Origin: Diplolepis rosae
Taxonomy: Eukaryota > Arthropoda > Insecta > Hymenoptera > Diplolepididae
Direction of reading: 5' to 3'
Assembly: GCA_030998225.1 (NCBI GenBank)
Contig: JAPYXD010000555.1
Coordinates: forward strand, 7,192,001 to 7,256,000
Length of the DNA stretch: 64,000 nt
Shown: positions 1 to 11,235 of the stretch, in pieces
Layout of the letters: every line of letters starts with the position of its first letter
How positions within the stretch are numbered: the stretch's first letter is position 1
The notes under the pieces: model-generated
Told to the model about the DNA's origin: nothing
Database searches by the model: none
What the model saw: the letters and a program-made list of their open reading frames with translations, nothing else
Program-made: the position numbers and the translations under genes

Positions 1-85
1 ACTTGGCAAATTTTGCCCCAGATGAACGTTTGATTCTAGAGATTTAGGGAAAAGGATTTATACATTTGGAAAATTACAAACATTT
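1..85 (+). repeat. Repeat fragment at window edge, second copy at 26438-26516
   Basis: The first 85 bases match 26438-26516 with few differences (shared words include cttggcaaattttgcccc and gaacgtttgattctagaga). The copy at 26.4 kb lies about 1.45 kb downstream of the leader exon at 24931. The match may therefore be the left part of the segmental duplication, which would put a leader exon for unit 1 just outside the window. A dispersed repeat cannot be excluded with only two copies. Confidence 0.5.
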
Positions 86-236
86 TTATTTAATAAATAT
101 TTTGCTTCAAACTATATTTTTTTCCTTTAGACGAAAGATGTATTCAAAATATTAATTTATACAAGAAAAATAGAGAACACATTTTTTTTTAAAAATATTT
201 ATATTATAGACAATTATTATACTAGAAACAACATAT

Positions 237-2465
237 ACAGGGTGGGTATGAGTGGGTTGCAGAATAGGGAATATAATTGGGAGTAGTTTAGTATACGAAA
301 TACCGCCCAACATGCACTTTCGCTATTCGAAAAGATCTTTCTCAGGCGTTTTTTTTAAATTCGCGCCAGCTTGAAAGAGGTCGTTCATGTCTTGCGCATG
401 TCTGTTCGCTTTTTTCTAGGTCGGTAATAGTGAAACCTGTTCATATTTAATTTTAAATATGGTACAGGTTAGGTTTTCAAATGTCATTTTTGGAAAAATA
501 GTAAAAATATTAAAATTAAAAGTGTCATGTTTTAAAAATATTGTCGAAAGTGCGGCAGAATTTTAAACAGCAGTGAGTGAATTTATTATTCAGACACACA
601 AGTGTAAATAGTTGAAAATTGGAATCAAGAGTGACAGCAAGAAGCTCACCTTTGTAGTGTGTGATAAAAAATATAAATTTTAAACAAATAAAGAGCTTTG
701 TTGCTCTAAAAGATTGATAAATGAGAACAGGAATAATTTATGGCATGGAGAATGGTAAGATTTCAAATCTCTATGATAAAAAGCATTGAATATTTTTTTG
801 ATGTAAAATTTTCAATTACAATAATATGTTTTAAATTTTCAAAAAAATATCTATTCACTTCAAGTGAAGTTAAAAAAAAAATTAAAAATTTTTAATTTGA
901 CGTGAAATTCAGATAAGTACTTTTTATTTCACTTACAATGATTTTCTTGAAAAGAGACACTTACTTTGTGAAATGTTTTTTTCTTTTTCAGAAAGAGTCA
1001 AAAATGAAGCAAGAGGGAAAAATAAAGGATTTAAGAACTAAAATTGTGTAGGTATTTATGTTTCTTATAAGTTGCAGTAGCAAAAGTACATAAATAATAA
1101 TGTAATAATACTTTGAAATATCTTAAAGCTAAACTTTATAATTTATCATTCTGAGCAAAATATCAAAACACTAACTGATGTTTATGTAATGAAATCCTTG
1201 ATAGCCATTGATTATTGTAATTATTGTTCAGTTAGTTCTTATACTAAAAAGTTGTAAAAAATTATTTTCACAAATCTTCAATACTTATAGCGGCCGGTCT
1301 AAAGTGGCCAAGTTCTAAATACACACAAAACATTACCTAAACCTTTGACTGTAACCAAAATAATATCTATAAATTCTTTCAATTCAGTTCATAAGTAGCT
1401 ATCACTGTCCCTTATCAGTTCCCACAGCTAAACTGTATAATTTGTGATTTTACAAAAATTTTGAAACATTAAATGGTGTTTTTGGAGTCAAATCATCGAT
1501 AGCCAATCATTATTGTAAAAATTGTTCCCGGGACTAGAATAAAAGTTTCAAAATTCTGTAAAGTGTCTCAGAAGTCTTAATTCTCGTACTCTATCAGTCC
1601 TCGTAGCAAACAGTTCTGAAAAATCATTTTTTCAAAACTTCAATACTCATAGCTGCCGTTCTAGAGTGTCCAAGTTCCAAATACACACAAAATATCACAT
1701 AAATCCTTGACTGTAATTAAAATAATTGCTCTGAATTCATCTAATTTGGTTCTCAAGTAGCTATTCCTGTCTCTCATCAGTTGCTACAGCTAAACTTTAT
1801 AATTTGTCATTTTAAACAAATTTCAAAAACCCTCATTTGTCATTTAAAAAAAATTATAACAATGCCTACCTAAACATATTATTGTAATTGAAAATTTTAC
1901 ATTAAAAAAATATTCAATGTTTTTTATCATAGAGATTTAAAATCTTACCATTCTCCATGCCATAAATTATTCCTGTTCTCATTTATCAATCTTTTAGAGC
2001 AACAAAGCTCTTTATTTGTTTAAAATTTATATTTTTTATCACACACTACAAAGGTGAGCTTCTTGCTGTCACACTTGATTCCAATTTTCAACTATTTACA
2101 CTTGTGTGTCTGAATAATAAATTCACTGACTATTGTTTAAAATTCTGCCGCACTTTCGACAATATTTTTAAAACATGACACTTTTAATTTAATATTTTTA
2201 CTATTTTTTCAAAAATGACATTTTAAAACCTAACCTGTACCATATTTAAAATTGAATACGGACAGGTTTCACTATTACCGACCTAGAAAAAAGCGAACAG
2301 ACATGCGCAAGACATGAACGACCTCTTTCGAGCTGGCGCGAATTTCAAAAAAACGCCTGAAAAAGATCTTTTCGAATAGCGAAAGTGCATGTTGGGCGCT
2401 ATTTCGTATACTAAACTACTCCCAATTATATTCCATATTCTGCAACCCACTCGTGCCCACTCTGT
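237..2465. mobile_element. Foldback DNA element with ~595-bp terminal inverted repeats
   Basis: Positions 237-831 and 1873-2465 are inverted copies of each other, about 90 percent identical by eye. The outer ends are acagggtgggtatgagtggg on the left and the complement of ccactcgtgcccactctgt on the right, with atat on both sides as a possible target duplication. No transposase is encoded; the short minus-strand ORF at 2283-2498 is inside the repeat arm and looks non-coding. The tip sequence reappears at about 12945-12990 and 55990-56040, upstream of modules B and B', so the family has several copies. Superfamily not assigned. Confidence 0.75.
1040..1830 (+). repeat. Degenerate ~361-bp tandem repeat inside the foldback element
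   Basis: The stretch around 1280 (caatacttatagcggccg, then aagttctaaatacacacaaa) recurs at about 1642, and agctaaactgtataatttg at 1427 recurs at 1789, both offset by about 361 bp. A third partial copy of the latter is at 1127. The loop of the element is therefore made of just over two diverged tandem units. Confidence 0.6.
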
Positions 2466-3898
2466 ATATTTTCTGAAAATCCATTTACTAAAATTCATGC
2501 TAAAGAATTACTAGTCGCTCTAATTTTTATATTTCCGACACATCACACAACCTAGTGTTTATATTTTACAATTTGTTACTTCTCTAAATCATGATTTAAC
2601 ATAATTTTTATATTACCAAATCATCATTTAACTTAATTTTTATTTATCCGAATTATTATTCATCATAATTTTTATATTTAGGTGAAATAATTATAATTTA
2701 GATTGAATAATGATTCAAAAATTTATGAATAATGCCAATGATTCAAACAATTCAAAATTTAGACACATAGTTATTCAGTGATCTTTAATTCTAAAATACT
2801 CAAAAAAATGTAGCTGAAATATTGCACATATAAAAATTTTTTTGGAGTTCTCTTTATGTTAGTGTAAAATATCAAGACATAAAAGCTTGACTTTAATTGT
2901 ATCGGAAAAAGACTTCAAGTTAACTGCATAAAACAGCTGAAAATTCTTTGGAATAACGATTGAAAATATCACTCAAAATCTATGCACCTAATTATGAATA
3001 AAATCTTAAATTTTCGGAATGGACTATAATCTATAGACAATGAATAGTTTATGTTATAAGAAAAACAAATAGAATGTCTAACGCTCAGAAGATTCGAATC
3101 TAAACCTATCTACTTAAATCTATCGCTTTGCAGTCGTTGATGCCACCGTTCGTCTAATATAAAATTGAAATTCAGAAATTATTCCACCGCTAAAGATATC
3201 GTTAAAATATTGTGACCATATGTACTATAAATCCAGCTGCAAATGAAGCTGGTTACATTCAGAAAAAAACAAGGATTAAGAGAAACGTAATTTTCGGAAC
3301 ATTAAATTATTTAAAAAGCGGTAAGAGATACATAATAACTGACAAAGTTGTTTGAGCTATCGAAGTGCTTTTTCAACTCAATTATTATGCCTCACCCTGC
3401 CTTTTTACAACGGTAGTTTAAACTCTTGTCACCAGGTACTGCAAACACATCTTGCATGCAGACCCTGTTTTTTCTTTACTCCATCTTGCAATCCCAAAAT
3501 GCTGAAAAATGACTTATCGTCGCCTCTCAGTCTTTTCCAGCTAAGTTTGTATAACGAATAACGAATAATTCGCGAAAATAATGTTTCATCGTAAACAGTA
3601 ATTTTCAATGAATTTCAACTATCAATTATAAGAAACCAGACGTAATTTGGATTTTATATCTACTGTATTGTTTACTGCATTTAATGTGTTTGTTTTTGCG
3701 TGTACCAAGGTTTTACCATTCTCGCTCATCATTTTAACAATCCATATATTTACAATATGTTTTGAGTTTCCCTGGAGTAAAAAGTTAGTTCTTTCTATGC
3801 ATTGATGTCTATCCATCTTGCAATCTGCTTGTTGTAAAATATAGTCCACAGTAATCAATTTTGCCCTGCTTCGAAATTTATAAATTGAATGTCTGCAG
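2466..3898. other. Non-coding; shared upstream region of A from ~3130
   Basis: No gene is visible. Bases 2575-2680 contain three diverged units built on taacataatttttatatt. From about 3130 to 3898 the sequence aligns with 39243-40197 upstream of A' at roughly 95 percent identity, apart from a MITE in the second copy. This marks the left part of the alignable duplication. The ORFs at 3352 and 3622 are not supported. Confidence 0.6.
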
Positions 3899-6800
3899 GT
3901 GCAAATGATAACCAGAACGTCATAGTCAGCGATGACCAGTATCTTAATGCCGTTGTTTTCTTCTGGGATTTAATCTACGAAGAAGACAAACGAGAACTTT
4001 TATGTCATGGGGCATTAATTGCATCAAATTGGATCTTTGCTAGTAAGAAATGCCATGAAATCATATCGAATTCAAGTTGCACTGTCCTTAGTACTGGAGG
4101 CAGTTATTTTGAAGATATTGATATAGATTTTGTTATTAAAAGCACAATACAGTTTGAAATAAGATTAAAATTTGTTATTCTGGTTGTAAGTAGCATCAGA
4201 GAATACTGAGAAGTTTAAAGTTATCAAATACCAAATACGTAAAGAATTCGATTTTCCTTCAGATAGATGTGCATAGTGAGAAATTATCCTCCTTTGGAAT
4301 ATTTCGCATGGAATTCGATAATGATGTGAAGTATGAAGCAACAATGGTAGGATGGGGCAAAAAGGTGAGAATGCACGACTGAGAAATAAATGTTTTAGTA
4401 CCGCCTGTAGGTCAACCGAAAGTTTATCAATCGTACTCTATTATTTTCTTGTAAATTCATAAAAAAACATTTTGACACTGTCCATTCACTGACCTTGCAA
4501 TATTACGAATAAGAACGATAAAAAAACCTTTAAGTCATTGATTTGATTCTGCGATCAAATTTGAATTAGAAGGTGTAGGAATAGATACAATAATTTTATT
4601 TTCTAGCAATAAAAACTAGGAAAACATCATACATAATACTGCAAGGTCAGTAAACCATATGCTGTCACATACATATATTATATAGTATAATAACATATAT
4701 TATAAATTTGTCTGTTTTATGTATACCAATAGATTGATCAGCCAATGATAGAGCCGTTTATTTTTACAATAAGAAGGAAGCAAATATATATAGAAAAGGA
4801 TACGGAGATAAGAAAAAAATTGGATGTAAGTGAAATATACATCAACAAAAATATTTAGTTCGTTCGAACAAAATTTAGTTGGATCAATTACAAAACTTGC
4901 TTATTATACAGATTTAACTAAATTTTTGTTGATTCAAATAAATTTTGCATTGATTATTCAAGAAAGGTAATTTCCGTAATTATATCGGTATTACACTGGA
5001 TAGTTCTTTTGATCATTTAAGGAGGTTCATCTGATTTGGAATTAACGAACAAATCTTGATAAAAAAATTAATATAAGCTTATTAATATTGATCAAATAGT
5101 TTTTTGCGATTTAACACGGTCTTATGGGTAGTCGGATTTTTAGACTTTTTACTTCAAATGCACAAAAATTGACGAGAAGTTTCCACAAAAATTCTTATAA
5201 ATAAAGGGTGATCAATTTAGAGGTATAGGAGCTTAAATTCAAATAAAACAACGAAAATTCAAATTGATAGGGCTATCTTTTTTATTTTTGTGTAGAACCA
5301 TTCACGACATTTATTGTTTAAAGATAACCCCTTTCAAATGTTGGCCGCAACTGCGCTTTAATTCGTATATCCGTAAACACCAATTTTGAATGACTCGCTC
5401 GAGGACTTCGGTTGGTATCTCGCTAATAACTTCACTAATGTTGGCTTCCAATGCCTCAATAGTAACTAGTTTATCCACAAAACATTTAGACTTTACATGC
5501 CCCCACAAATAAAAGTCCAAAGGTGTGATATCACATGATCTTGGAGGCCAATCCACCAGTCCAAGACGAGAGATAAATTGCTCACCGAAACGACTACGCA
5601 GTAAATCCATTGTTTCACGGGCTGTATGACATGTAGCCCCGTCTTGTTGGAACTAAATGTCGTGGAGATTACGGGCTTCAATTTGCGGCATCAAAAATCG
5701 CCCAAGTAGTGCCATTAGATAGGCCAAGTTGTTGAGATCGGCGCCGAATCGATTCTTCGGGTCATCGGCAAAACTCTCATTTACGGCCGCAATATTCTCT
5801 ACAGTTCGGGCTGTACGTGGTCTAATCGGTCGAGTATCATCCAATAATGTTAAATTATTCTCGAGTTTGCCGAATAGTGCGTTCGGTAGGACGATTATGT
5901 ACACCATAAATTGGCCTGAGCGCGCGATAAACACTTTTCACAGAGCGTCCATTTTCATAATATAATTGTACGATTTGTAAACGTTGTTGAGGCGTAAGTC
6001 TTTCCATGATGAAATTTTAATAAAAACTGAATAAAATTGTGTATTTAGTTTGACAGTAGTCACGCGTGACATGTCAATAAAACCCTATTGGAAAAAGTAC
6101 CTCCAATTTGATCACACTTCAGTAAACTGATATCTAAGGAAAAGTATGACAGTTCGTAGAAATCAATTAGGTAACTGTAAGATCTATAACACAGGTCTGC
6201 AAGGTTTTGTTATTGAAAAGCTATGGGTCGGATTCTATGTCAAAAATTACCCCGGAAATGATCTTTCGTTTTCCAACAACAAATACAAACCCATTATTTG
6301 CTGACCTGTGTAATTAATAAGTTTTCTCATTGAAATTGCTGTTGTGGACTAGGTTAACCTCCATTACGTGTGATAGCGGCAACGTCGCAATTCTCGCCAT
6401 AGCGCACTCTTTTAAACTCTTCGCGACTGGTCACATATGACGGAGCAGACTGAGCGCGCGCGCATGTGTGTGTAGACGTGTAGATATGGGAAGGCGACGT
6501 TGCCAAACTAAAGGCTCACTACTTTAGTCAGTAACGAGTCTATAGGAACTCTCTTTTGACTTCCGACGTACTCGATGAACCTCCTTAATCTGAAGAGAGG
6601 TCACGGGATCTGTTATAGAAGACACTGTATCACCTCCTAAACTTTCAATCAGAAATAATTGATATCATCGAAAATAATTTTCGGAATCATAATTCAATAA
6701 AATATTTTCTGATAGTCTCTTAACGGATGTGGTACAGGCCCAGGAAGTTAATAACTAAAACCCTTCAATAAATTAGTTTCCCGCAGGTGGTCTTGTAGCA

Positions 6801-7205
6801 ATACGTGATAAAATTATAGGAATTTCATATTTGAATGGTGATAAGATCCAGACATTCAGAATCAGCTGTCAAGAATCAAGTAAAGTTTTCCATAAGCTTT
6901 CGGACCGGAGAGAAGAAAATACAGACGTACAGCAGCAATCTGAAATTGGTTCGTTTGCTAGTTTAATTTTTGGTTTAAAAACTTCAAAAATAATGTTTGG
7001 AACCTTGAGGTTTGCTTCACGTTCTGTAAATAACATAAATAACATTGTTGAAAATGTTTCTCTCTGCAAATTTAAGGGGAGAAAACCCTTTACAATTATC
7101 AAAAAATCGATTTTTTTTTCATACTTCAAAAGTATAATATATTATGAGCATACTGGAAAGAAAAGAAATACAAACATTAAATATTTTAAGAGTTATCGCA
7201 TATAG
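3899..7205 (+). CDS. Module A: catalytically dead S1 serine protease homologue
   Basis: Exons inferred from splice sites and the copy at 40 kb: 3899-4185 (enters in phase 1 after ctgcag), 4263-4364, 4733-4825 and 6777 to a stop at 7205, all later joins in phase 0. Exon 1 has LCHGALIASNWIFASKKC, matching the chymotrypsin CGGxLI...WVLTAAHC block with exactly 15 residues between the cysteines, but Lys stands at His57. The segment equivalent to DIALL reads KFVIL, so Asp102 is lost. Exon 2 carries VGWGKK, the GWG motif. The last exon begins FPAGGLVAI where GDSGGPLV is expected, with Ala at Ser195. A secreted regulatory or decoy role is inference. The C-terminus is odd: an 8-bp length difference from A' shifts the frame after SFASLIF and adds about 70 basic residues. 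No signal peptide is encoded in the exons; see 24931. Confidence 0.6.
4500..4665 (+). repeat. Intronic fragment related to the palindrome at 58 kb
   Basis: The intron of A between its second and third module exons contains gattctgcgatcaaatttga followed by ggtgtaggaatag and an acatcat stretch. The same order is seen in the arms of the palindrome at 58265-58335 and around 40850 and 41945 in A'. It is a piece of the same repeat family. Confidence 0.45.
5204..6119 (-). mobile_element. IS630/Tc1/mariner-type element, internally deleted
   Basis: Inverted ends agggtgatcaatttagaggta and tacctccaatttgatcacact flank a decayed transposase. The empty site in A' (ataaatagtaaactg, near 46430) shows the insertion is private to unit 1. 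It sits inside the TTAA element. Confidence 0.75.
5311..6007 (-). pseudogene. IS630-like transposase remnant
   Basis: On the minus strand the reading starts at 6007 with MERLTPQQRLQIVQLYYENG, the usual N-terminal helix-turn-helix start of these insect transposases. It then needs a frameshift into 5934-5653 (PRTARTVENIAAV). About 150 residues including the first catalytic Asp region are missing. After an in-frame stop near 5650, QQDGATCHTA (second catalytic Asp) and the C-terminal part WPPRSCDITPLDFYLWG follow to 5311. Clearly inactive. Confidence 0.8.
6189..6311. mobile_element. Small MITE with ACACAGGTC terminal repeats
   Basis: The 123-bp element starts acacaggtctgcaa and ends tttgctgacctgtgt, an inverted repeat. 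A' lacks it (agacttataattaataag at about 46493). A related left end, tacacaggtcagcaacg, occurs at 26513. TA target is likely. Confidence 0.7.
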
Positions 7206-7480
7206 TCGAAAGCGCTGGGGCCCGTGTACCGTAAACTAGCGAGTCAACTCTGAGTAAAAAAAACCATTAGAACCCGATAGAACGCTGTTAGAACATGTGT
7301 TTCTACTTGGGTGTAAACGGAGTTGTACACGAATTTTGAAAATGGGACCTGCACTGGGTTTGTCCGGTCCTAAGAAGGGTTTTAAATGGTTTAAAAAATC
7401 GTGTAACCCTAAGAAGGGTTCTGTATGTCCATGAAAGGGTTCTATACGGAACCAAACATTGTTACGCTTGGCCCCTTTAG
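7206..7480 (+). other. 3' flank of module A, shared with A'
   Basis: No gene recognised. The sequence aligns in part with 47224-47620, including repeated ctaagaagggtt phrases. The ORF at 7236-7490 is not supported by the second copy. Confidence 0.5.
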
Positions 7481-7735
7481 ACACCCCCATCGCACTTGGA
7501 CAAATTTATCAATCTATGTCCCTGCTATAACCCCTTTAGATCCTGTTAGACGCCTATACCTTAGATTCAAGAGATCCTTGATAGAACCACGGTAGACTCG
7601 TTTAGACACCCAGAGCGCACAGCTAAATTTGTCAATCGATTTCTCCGCTATGACCCGTTCACACCCTGTTAGACGCCCATACCTTCGATTCAAGAGATCC
7701 CTGATAGAATCAAGGTGAATCCGTTTAGAAATTAT
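7481..7735 (+). repeat. 125-bp tandem repeat, two units
   Basis: Units begin at acacccccatcgcac (7481) and acacccagagcgcac (7606), each followed by a ctgttagacgcc...ttcaagagatcc block. The equivalent array after A' has three units starting at 47622, 47747 and 47872, so copy number changed after the duplication. Confidence 0.75.
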
Positions 7736-8372
7736 CCTGATAACATTTTTTGATTAAATCAAAATTAGAAATGTTACAGCATATTAAAACTTGAAAAAAA
7801 TCAATATCAAAATTTCATTTTCCAGTTAAATTATACGAGATACGAAAAAACGTTATAATACAATATTATTTTCTACATAAAGACCTATAAATTTGAATTG
7901 TAACATTTTTTTTATAAGATGCATATTTTTATTTTTAATTTGAAAAAAAAAACGATTGACAATCCAAAATTCAATTTTTTAACAATAATATGTGAAATAC
8001 GGAAAAAACGTAAGAATACAAAGTTGTTTGTTTCAAAAAGATCTACAAATTTTGTCTCACACAGTTTCTGATAAAACATATATTTTTCGTTTCAATTCCA
8101 AAAAATATGGTTAAAATTCAAGAATTCGATTTTTTAGACAAAATATATGAGATACATAAAAAACGTTTAGGTGAAAAATTGTTTGCCTAAATGAGGTCTA
8201 CAAATTTTCATTAAGACATTTCGGGATAGAATGTATATTTTATGTTTTGATTTTTAATATTTAAAAAATTCGATTTTTTTCACCAAAATATGTGAGATAC
8301 GAAATAAGCGTTGTTCTGCAAAATCGTTTCCTTAAATAAAGTCTACGATTGTTTTCTCTTTTTGAGATACAG
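7735..8372 (+). repeat. Dispersed repeat R1, copy a
   Basis: Starts in the phrase gataacattttttgatt and runs through four diverged units of about 150 bp. Each unit has a gagatacgaaaaaacgtt phrase, an AT stretch and a tctacaaat phrase (near 7845, 7995, 8147, 8292). Other copies: 10405-11235, 21592-22431, 27530-28905 (split), 53680-54480 and 54795-55690. No coding capacity. Confidence 0.7.
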
Positions 8373-8600
8373 GGTGCGGCATCTAGACCTTCGGTATTTC
8401 AACATTGAATAACTCTGTTGATTTTCAGCCGATTTTGACAAATGAGCACGGTTCTGAAACGTCATTCTGTACCATTTTAACCATGAGCCAATACACACCG
8501 AAAGAACACGCTGAAATCGTAGCGTTTTACATTGAAAACAATCGTTCTTACTTTACTTTTGTATTGGTAGGTCCTTATATATATCTATATAGCGTGTAAC
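8373..8600 (+). pseudogene. N-terminal fragment of an IS630-like transposase
   Basis: The stretch begins with acagggtgcggcatctagac, which looks like a transposon end. From ATG 8483 it encodes MSQYTPKEHAEIVAFYIENN, the typical start of IS630/mariner-class transposases (helix-turn-helix N-terminus). The reading then runs into unrelated sequence ending at 8599. Only this tip remains. Confidence 0.5.
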
Positions 8601-8689
8601 TGTAGGTATACGCAACGAACGTTGTGCAAGCATTAGAATCAGTTTAGCTGGAAATTTTGTCATGTGCGGTTGAATTTTTGAAACTAAAG

Positions 8690-9990
8690 TGCCAAACTAT
8701 CCTAAAGGCACGCGAGGTAATATCGTTCGAAAATATTCTAAAAAAGACATTATCAAGGTAATCAATTTACAGATAAGTGCGGGGAGAGTTTCGAGCTGAG
8801 TACAAGGGCGGTGCAAGTGAGACTGAAAAAAAACTAAAGACTGCCAGCAATGAGGATATCCGTACAAATCTCCTGCACGCATACAGAATTATTGAGTTTT
8901 TAACTGTTTTTACTGCTCTCTAAGACATTTTTATTTGTTCTACGTGCAAGCAAAGAATAAGTTTTGGAGAGTCAGGGTCGAGAGGCCTAGGTTTTGAAAT
9001 TGTCGTTACGTATCGGTGTGGTAATAAAGAAATAAATTCAGGATCTTTTATTGATTTTGGTAACGAAATAAATCGAAGGACAGTATTAGTCATGAGATTG
9101 TTTGGTGTTTTAGTTGTAAAAAGCAGTTATTGCCAAGGTTGTAGATCCTGGAAAAATAAGTCTCATACTGAAGAATATCGTAAAATGTTTGAGTATCATG
9201 AAGAAGAATGCATGAAGAATCACGAGGGCTCATCGGGAAAAATCGAGGTTGATGCTATGAGAGAACTGTTTTCCACATCGGAAGAGAAGTTCGGCGTGAA
9301 ATATAGTAACTATATAGATGATGGGGACTCACAAACTTTCAAGGCCATTCTAGAAGTGAATCCTTATGGCGACGAGGTGACTATTGTAAAAAGCGAGTGT
9401 ATTGGCCACGTAGAAAAGAGAATGGGCTCCAGACTCTAAAACGTAAGAAAAGAAAAAAAAACTTTTTGCAAGAGGGAATTTGACGAATAAGGTTGTAAAT
9501 AACTCACAAAATATTATGGTTTAAGTATTTTTATATGAAAAAAGAAATTATGGCTACTTATTATCATATTTCTCCAACAAGAGAAGAGCCAAATCATGGA
9601 AACTGTCCGACTGAAGCCAAAATCTGGTGTAAGTGGCAGAAAGCTATCGCTTCAAAAAAAGATCCAAAACTTAATGATCTCACTCCATTACTTGGCGACG
9701 AGATTAAACAGCATCTCCTACCAATTAATAAAGATTTATCCAGGGACGATTTACTTGAAAGATACTTGGGTAACCATACCCAGAATTCTAATGAAAGTTT
9801 TAACGCGACAGTTTGGTGATAATCTCCAAAGCACCTGCATCCTGCACTAAAAATATTGAAATGTCAGTCTATATTGCTCCTGGGATATTTAATGAACGCT
9901 ACACCTCCATTCTCAGAGATATGAACAAGTTAATAATAGATTGTTCAATAAGAGTTGAAAGATGCAGATTTCAACTCGTGTTGAACACTG
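8690..9990 (+). pseudogene. Mutator-like transposase-domain fossil
   Basis: Two ORFs in different frames give one recognisable protein. 9092-9439 contains CQGC, a YSNYIDDGDSQTFKAIL block and YGDEVTIVKSECIGHVEKRM. 9535-9819 contains the YYHIS...PNHGNCP...WCKWQ block and the LGNHTQNSNESFNATVW block. A further frame (from about 9858) holds MSVYIAPGIFNERYTSILRD. These are hallmarks, as I recall them, of the insect Mutator-like transposase domain (DGD, ECVGHVQKRMG, TQNxNES). Frameshifts separate the pieces. The second copy is 50370-51085, so the fossil predates the duplication. Confidence 0.7.
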
Positions 9991-10404
9991 TACTTTTTCC
10001 ACTTACTCTACTGAAAGCGTTGTGTTATCAAGCCCGTTCAGGGGAAACAAGATATATAAAGCAAACGACTGACAGTTGCGTTGAATTTTTTCAAACAGCT
10101 GACAGTTGCATTCTAATTTGTATGGATTTGATGGATATTTACTTTTCAAGCCGTTGCTATAACTTTTCAGTCCGTTGCTACGACTTTTCAGGCCGTTGCT
10201 ATCACTTTTCAGACTATTCCCTCCTCTTCTTCTCGCAACTTTTATAAGTTTTCTACATTCGCCTGGAATTCCCAATCTGCATTCCCCGAAACGGGCCTGA
10301 AATACAACGATTTCAGTGGAGTTATTGAAAAAATATAATTGTTGGCACCTATCTCAAAGTTTTCGCCGAAAATGCCGATGAAGCGCGAGTAGCCAGACAG
10401 AACT
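9991..10404 (+). other. Non-coding tail of the Mutator-like fossil
   Basis: The sequence aligns with 51085-51780 in unit 2, which has an extra ~290-bp insertion. It contains three copies of a ccgttgctatgacttttcag phrase (10150-10215). No gene seen. Confidence 0.5.
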
Positions 10405-11235
10405 CAAAAAGAAAAAACAATCGTAGACTTTATTTAAGGAAACGATTTTGCAGAACAACGCTTATTTCGTATCTCACATATTTTGGTGAAAAAAATCGAA
10501 TTTTTTTAATATTAAAAATCAAAACATAAAATATACATCCTGTCCCGAAATGTCTTAATGAAAATTTGTAGACCTCATTTAGGCAAACAATTTTCTATCC
10601 AAACGTTTTTTTTGTATCTCACATATTTTGTCTAAAAAATGGAATTTTTAAATTTTAATCGTATTTTTTGGAATTAAAACGAAAAATATATGTTTTATGA
10701 GAAACTGTGTTTCAATTCAAATTTGTAGATCTTTATGTAAAAAATAATATTGTATAATAACGTTTTTTCGTATCTCGTATAATGTAACTGGAAAATGGAA
10801 TTTTGATATTGACTTTTTTCAAGTTTTAATATGCTGTAACATTTCTAATTTTGATTTAATCAAAAAATGTTATCAGGATAATTCGTAGAGATTTATGAGG
10901 ACTATCAAAAACCAGTATTGAAATTTTTGATTTTTTCAAAAAGTTATTTTAAAAAACACAAAAGTAGTGCTCAATCCCTCAATTTTAATTGGATATGGCT
11001 GGTTAACGAACTTGTCCTTACTTTTTCGGCTCCGATAAAGTGTGCCAAAGCTCAATTCAATCTGATAATTCTATCGAGAGTTATGCCTCACACGACCCAC
11101 TACAGCCAGACAGACACTTTCGTGAAAACCGCTTTTTCTGACTCAGGGTGTCTCAAAACGTAAAGATTAGATGAAAATTTCGAAAGTCATTTTTCACATA
11201 AAATCAATACCTTTTCATCCATGATGAGAATGTAA
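10405..11235 (-). repeat. Dispersed repeat R1, copy b (inverted)
   Basis: Reverse-complement copy of R1, including the more complete distal end ending in a ccatgatgagaatgtaaaa phrase. With copy a it forms inverted arms around the Mutator-like fossil. The orthologous copy in unit 2 is 53680-54480, also upstream of the B module. Confidence 0.7.

Larger units (their letters stand above)
5017..6588. mobile_element. TTAA-flanked (piggyBac-like) non-autonomous element, with nested insertions
   Basis: Both ends read TTAA followed by the inverted repeat ggaggttcatc (left) and gatgaacctcc (right). TTAA target duplications are the hallmark of piggyBac-type elements. The equivalent element in A' is 46187-46789 and is only about 600 bp. 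Here it is enlarged by an IS630-like element (5204-6119) and a small MITE (6189-6311). No piggyBac transposase is present. Presence in both copies places its insertion before the duplication. Confidence 0.7.

Noticed and set aside
2283..2498. 71-residue minus-strand ORF
   Set aside because: Located in the arm of the foldback element; the matching arm at 300-420 does not keep the frame.
3622..3858. Minus-strand 78-residue ORF repeated at 39921-40115
   Set aside because: It overlaps conserved intron sequence upstream of A and A'; the second copy is shorter, and conservation equals that of flanking non-coding DNA.
5729..5965. Plus-strand 78-residue ORF
   Set aside because: Shadow of the decayed minus-strand IS630-like transposase.
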